Notes under the pieces: model-generated
Databases searched by the model: none
Told to the model about the DNA's origin: nothing
What the model saw: the letters and a program-made list of their open reading frames with translations, nothing else
Part shown: positions 59,696 to 64,000 of the stretch, one piece after another
Layout: every line of letters begins with the position of its first letter
Position numbering within the stretch: the stretch's first letter is position 1
Assembly: GCF_037975245.1 (NCBI RefSeq)
Contig: NC_092577.1
Span: forward strand, 139,501 to 203,500
Origin: Apostichopus japonicus
Lineage: Eukaryota > Echinodermata > Holothuroidea > Aspidochirotida > Stichopodidae
DNA: 64,000 nt
Direction: 5' to 3'
Program-made: the position numbers and the translations under genes

Positions 59696-59734
59696 GTGAG
59701 TGAAATATATATGAGACAGTTGCCTGTCAAATAT

Positions 59735-61805
59735 CACACATACAGTATTTTCATAACCTGGACAGGGCCCTAGTTTCAGCTTGTCACTAAATAACATAGC
59801 AATATCATGTATCACACATAGTTCATAACCTGGACAGGGCCCTAGTTTCAGCTTGTCACTAAATAACATAGCAATATCATGTATCACACATAGTTCATAA
59901 CCTGGACAGGGCCCTAGTTTCAGCTTGTCACTAAATAACATAGCAATATCATGTATCACACATAGTTCATAACCTGGACAGGGCCCTAGTTTTAGCTTGT
60001 CACTAAATAACATAGCAATATCATATATCACACATAGTTCATAACCTGGACAGGGCCCTAGTTTTAGCTTGTCACTAAATAACATAGCAATATCATATAT
60101 CACACATAGTTCATAACCTGGACAGGGCCCTAGTTTTAGCTTGTCACTAAATAACATAGCAATATCATGTATCACACATAGTTCATAACCTGGACAGGGC
60201 CCTAGTTTCAGCATGTCATTTAAAAATATAGCAATATCATATATCACACATAGTTCATAACCTGGACAGGGCCCTAGTTTCAGCTTGTCATTAAATAACA
60301 TAGCAATATCATATATCACACATAGTTCATAACCTGGACAGGGCCCTAGTTTTAGCTTGTCACTAAATAACATAGCAATATCATGTATCACACATAGTTC
60401 ATAACCTGGACAGGGCCCTAGTTTCAGCTTGTCACTAAATAACATAGCAATATCATATATCACACATAGTTCATAACCTGGACAGGGCCCTAGTTTTAGC
60501 TTGTCACTAAATAACATAGCAATATCATGTATCACACATAGTTCATAACCTGGACAGGGCCCTAGTTTCAGCATGTCATTTAAAAATATAGCAATATCAT
60601 ATATCACACATAGTTCATAACCTGGACAGGGCCCTAGTTTCAGCTTGTCACTAAATAACATAGCAATATCATGTATCACACATAGTTCATAACCTGGACA
60701 GGGCCCTAGTTTCAGCTTGTCACTAAATAACATAGCAATATCATGTATCACACATAGTTCATAACCTGGACAGGGCCCTAGTTTTAGCTTGTCACTAAAT
60801 AACATAGCAATATCATATATCACACATAGTTCATAACCTGGACAGGGCCCTAGTTTTAGCTTGTCACTAAATAACATAGCAATATCATATATCACACATA
60901 GTTCATAACCTGGACAGGGCCCTAGTTTTAGCTTGTCACTAAATAACATACCAATATCATGTATCACACATAGTTCATAACCTGGACAGGGCCCTAGTTT
61001 CAGCATGTCATTTAAAAATATAGCAATATCATATATCACACATAGTTCATAACCTAGACAGGGCCCTAGTTTCAGCTTGTCATTAAATAACATAGCAATA
61101 TCATATATCACACATAGTTTCATAACCTGGACAGGGCCCTAATTTCAGCTTGTTACTAAATAATATAGCAAAATATATCACACATAGTTTCATAACCTGG
61201 ACAGGGCCCTAGTTTCAGCTTGTCACTAAATAACATAGCAATATCATATATCACACATAGGTTCATAACCTGGACAGGGCCCTAGTTTCAGCATGCCATT
61301 TAATAATATAGCAATATCATATATCACACATAGTTCATAACCTGGACAGGGCCATGGTTTCAGCATGTCATTTAATAATATAGCAATATATATCACACAT
61401 AGTTTCATAACCTGGACAGGGCCCTAGTTTCAGCTTGTCATTAAATAACATAGCAATATCATATATCACACATAGTTCATAACCTGGACAGGGCCCTAGT
61501 TTCAGCATGTCATTTAATAATATAGCAATATCATATATCACACATAGTTCATAACCTGGACAGGGCAATGGTTTCAGCATGTCATTTAATAATATAGCAA
61601 TATATATCACACCTAGTTTCATAACCTGGACAGGGCCATGGTTTCTAATAATATTTAGCAATATATATCACACATAGTTTCATAACCTGGACAGGGCCAT
61701 TGTTTCAGCTTGTCATTTAATAATATAGCAATATATATCACACATAGTTTCATAACCTGGACAGGGATCTGGTTTCTGCTTGTCATTCAATAATAGAGCA
61801 ATATA
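59735..61805. repeat. 72-bp minisatellite, ~29 copies
   Basis: Unit CATAACCTGGACAGGGCCCT, AGTTTCAGCTTGTCACTAAA, TAACATAGCAATATCATGTA, TCACACATAGTT. Left-hand units are near-identical and exactly 72 bp; those right of about 61120 are more divergent. Because 72 is a multiple of three, a 482-codon frame is open on the minus strand. Confidence 0.96.
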
Positions 61806-64000
61806 TTTAACTGGCTGGAATTAATCAAGGGTTTAGCCAGTGAATCATCTGTATCCCTAGTTATTGACAAGGTATTAATGTGGGAGTTTCAACTAACACT
61901 GGAATGAATCTAGGGTTTAACCAGTCAATCATCTGTATCCCTAGTTATTGACAAGATGTTGAGATTGGAGTTTAACTATAGCTGGAATGAATCTAGGGTT
62001 TAACCAGTCAATCATCTGTATCCCTAGTTATTGACAAGATGTTGAGATTGGAGTTTAACTATAGCTGGAATGAATCAAGGGCTTAACCAGTCAATCATCG
62101 GTATCCCTAGTTCTGACAAGATGTTGAGATTTGAGTTTAACTATCGCTGGAATGAATCAAGGGTTTAACCAGTCAATCATCTGTAACCCTAGTTATTGAC
62201 AAGATATTGAGATTGGAGTTTAACTATCGCTGGAATGAATCAAGGGTTTAACCAGTCAATCATCTGTAACCCTTGTTATTGACAAGATGTTGAGATTGGA
62301 GTTTAACTATCGCTGGAATGAATCTAGGGTTTAACCAGTCAATCATCTGTAACCCTAGTTTTTGACAAGATGTTGAGATTGGAGTTTAACTATCCCTGGA
62401 ATGAATCAAGGGCTTAGCCAGTCAATCATCTGTAACCCTAGTTATTGACAAGATGTTGAGATTGGAGTTTAACTAGCTCTGGAATGAATCAAGGGCTTAA
62501 CCAGTCAATCATCTGTAACCCTTGTTATTGACAAGATGTTGAGATTGGAGTTTAACTATCGCTGGAATGAATCAAGGGCTTAGCCAGTCAATCATCTGTA
62601 TCCCTAGTTATTGACAAGATGTTGAGATTGGAGTTTAACTATCGCTGGAATGAATCAAGGGCTTAGCCAGTCAATCATCTGTAACCCTAGTTATTGACAA
62701 GATGTTGAGATTGGAGTTTAACTAGCGCTGGCATGAATCAAGGGCTTAACCAGTCAATCATTTGTAACCCTAGTTATTGACAAGATGTTGAGATTGGAGT
62801 TTAACTAGCGCTGGGCTGAATCAAGGGCTTAGCCAGTCAATCATCTGTAACCCTAGTTATTGACAAGATGTTGAGATTGGAGTTTAACTATCGCTGGAAT
62901 GAATCAAGGGCTTAGCCAGTCAATCATCTGTATCCCTAGTTATTGACAAGATGTTGAGATTGGAGTTTAACTATCGCTGGAATGAATCTAGGGTTTAACC
63001 AGTCAATCATCTGTATCCCTAGTTATTGACAAGATGTTGAGATTGGAGTTTAACTATAGCTGGAATGAATCAAGGGCTTAACCAGTCAATCATCGGTATC
63101 CCTAGTTCTGACAAGATGTTGAGATTTGAGTTTAACTATGGCTGGAATGAATCAAGGGTTTAACCAGTCAATCATCTGTAACCCTAGTTATTGACAAGAT
63201 ATTGAGATTGGAGTTTAACTAGCGCTGGAATGAATCAAGGGTTTAACCAGTCAATCATCTGTAACCCTTGTTATTGACAAGATGTTGAGATTGGAGTTTA
63301 ACTATCGCTGGAATGAATCAAGGGCTTAGCCAGTCAATCATCTGTAACCCTAGTTATTGACAAGATGTTGAGATTGGAGTTTAACTAGCGCTGGAATGAA
63401 TCAAGGGCTTAACCAGTCAATCATCTGTAACCCTAGTTATTGACAAGATGTTGAGATTGGAGTTTAACTATCGCTGGAATGAATCAAGGGCTTAGCCAGT
63501 CAATCATCTGTATCCCTAGTTATTGACAAGATGTTGAGATTGGAGTTTAACTATCGCTGGAATGAATCTAGGGCTTAGCCAGTCAATCATCTGTAACCCT
63601 AGTTATTGACAAGATGTTGAGATTGGAGTTTAACTAGCGCTGGAATGAATCAAGGGCTTAACCAGTCAATCATCTGTAACCCTGGTCATTGACAAGATGT
63701 TGAGATTGGAGTTGAACTATCGCTGGAATGAATCAAGGGCTTAGCCAGTCAATCATCTGTAACCCTGGTCATTGACAAGATGTTGAGATTGGAGTTTAAC
63801 TATAGCTGGAATGAATCTAGGGTTTAACCAGTCAATCATCTGTATCCCTAGTTATTGACAAGATGTTGAGATTGGAGTTTAACTATAGCTGGAATGAATC
63901 AAGGGCTTAGCCAGTGAACCATCTGTAACCCTAGTTATTGACAAGATGTTGAGATTGGAGTTTAACTAGCGCTGGGCTGAATCAAGGGCTTAGCCAGTGA
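61806..64000. repeat. 83-bp minisatellite, ~26 copies, runs off the right edge
   Basis: The unit contains GACAAGATGTTGAGATTGGA, GTTTAACTATCGCTGGAATG, AATCAAGGGCTTAGCCAGTC and AATCATCTGTAACCCTAGTT. Blocks of units recur (61949-62170 resembles 62950-63200), suggesting segmental duplication within the array. Confidence 0.95.

Overview
This is an AT-rich metazoan nuclear window. The genes have GT-AG introns, and minisatellites occupy much of the non-coding DNA. Non-autonomous hAT-type transposons and a decayed Penelope-like retroelement are also present. I infer a marine invertebrate, possibly an echinoderm or another non-vertebrate deuterostome; the taxon is a weak inference. There are no bacterial operons, CRISPR arrays or confident RNA genes.

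Three protein genes can be supported. (1) A minus-strand coiled-coil protein whose C-terminus resembles a GRIP Golgi-targeting domain (last two exons seen, 8741 to 7326). (2) A complete minus-strand gene for the alpha subunit of the CCT/TRiC chaperonin (TCP1/CCT1), with 12 coding exons from 43080 to 17274. They join in frame into 543 codons plus a stop. (3) A plus-strand AT-hook and zinc-finger protein resembling ZNF512 (five coding exons from 51963 to 59695, continuing beyond the window). No common pathway links the three.

Layout: 1-3529 tandem repeats and one hAT-like MITE; 3530-8741 the 3' end of the GRIP-like gene with a 3.8-kb 52-bp array; 8742-17273 intergenic DNA with a foldback-like element and three arrays; 17274-43080 TCP1, where most introns carry a private minisatellite, intron 4 carries a 3.8-kb TIR element and intron 1 a 1-kb hAT element; 43081-51900 intergenic, with a Penelope-like relic split by hAT elements, one of them nested; 51963-64000 the zinc-finger gene with large intronic arrays.

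The most unusual theme is that several minisatellites appear seeded by gene splice junctions. In TCP1 intron 11 about 37 units each carry the exon's GTGAGT donor. In intron 10 about 38 units include the last nine exonic bases. In the zinc-finger gene the 3' end of an exon with its donor is repeated. In the GRIP-like gene the 52-bp unit is the end of the coding exon, and the stop codon arises from the frame shift into the second unit. A separate 12-unit array at 56686-57645 contains, on the minus strand, an acceptor, a 29-nt segment and a consensus donor in every unit, like an array of micro-exons. Copy numbers are estimates from span divided by unit length unless stated otherwise.
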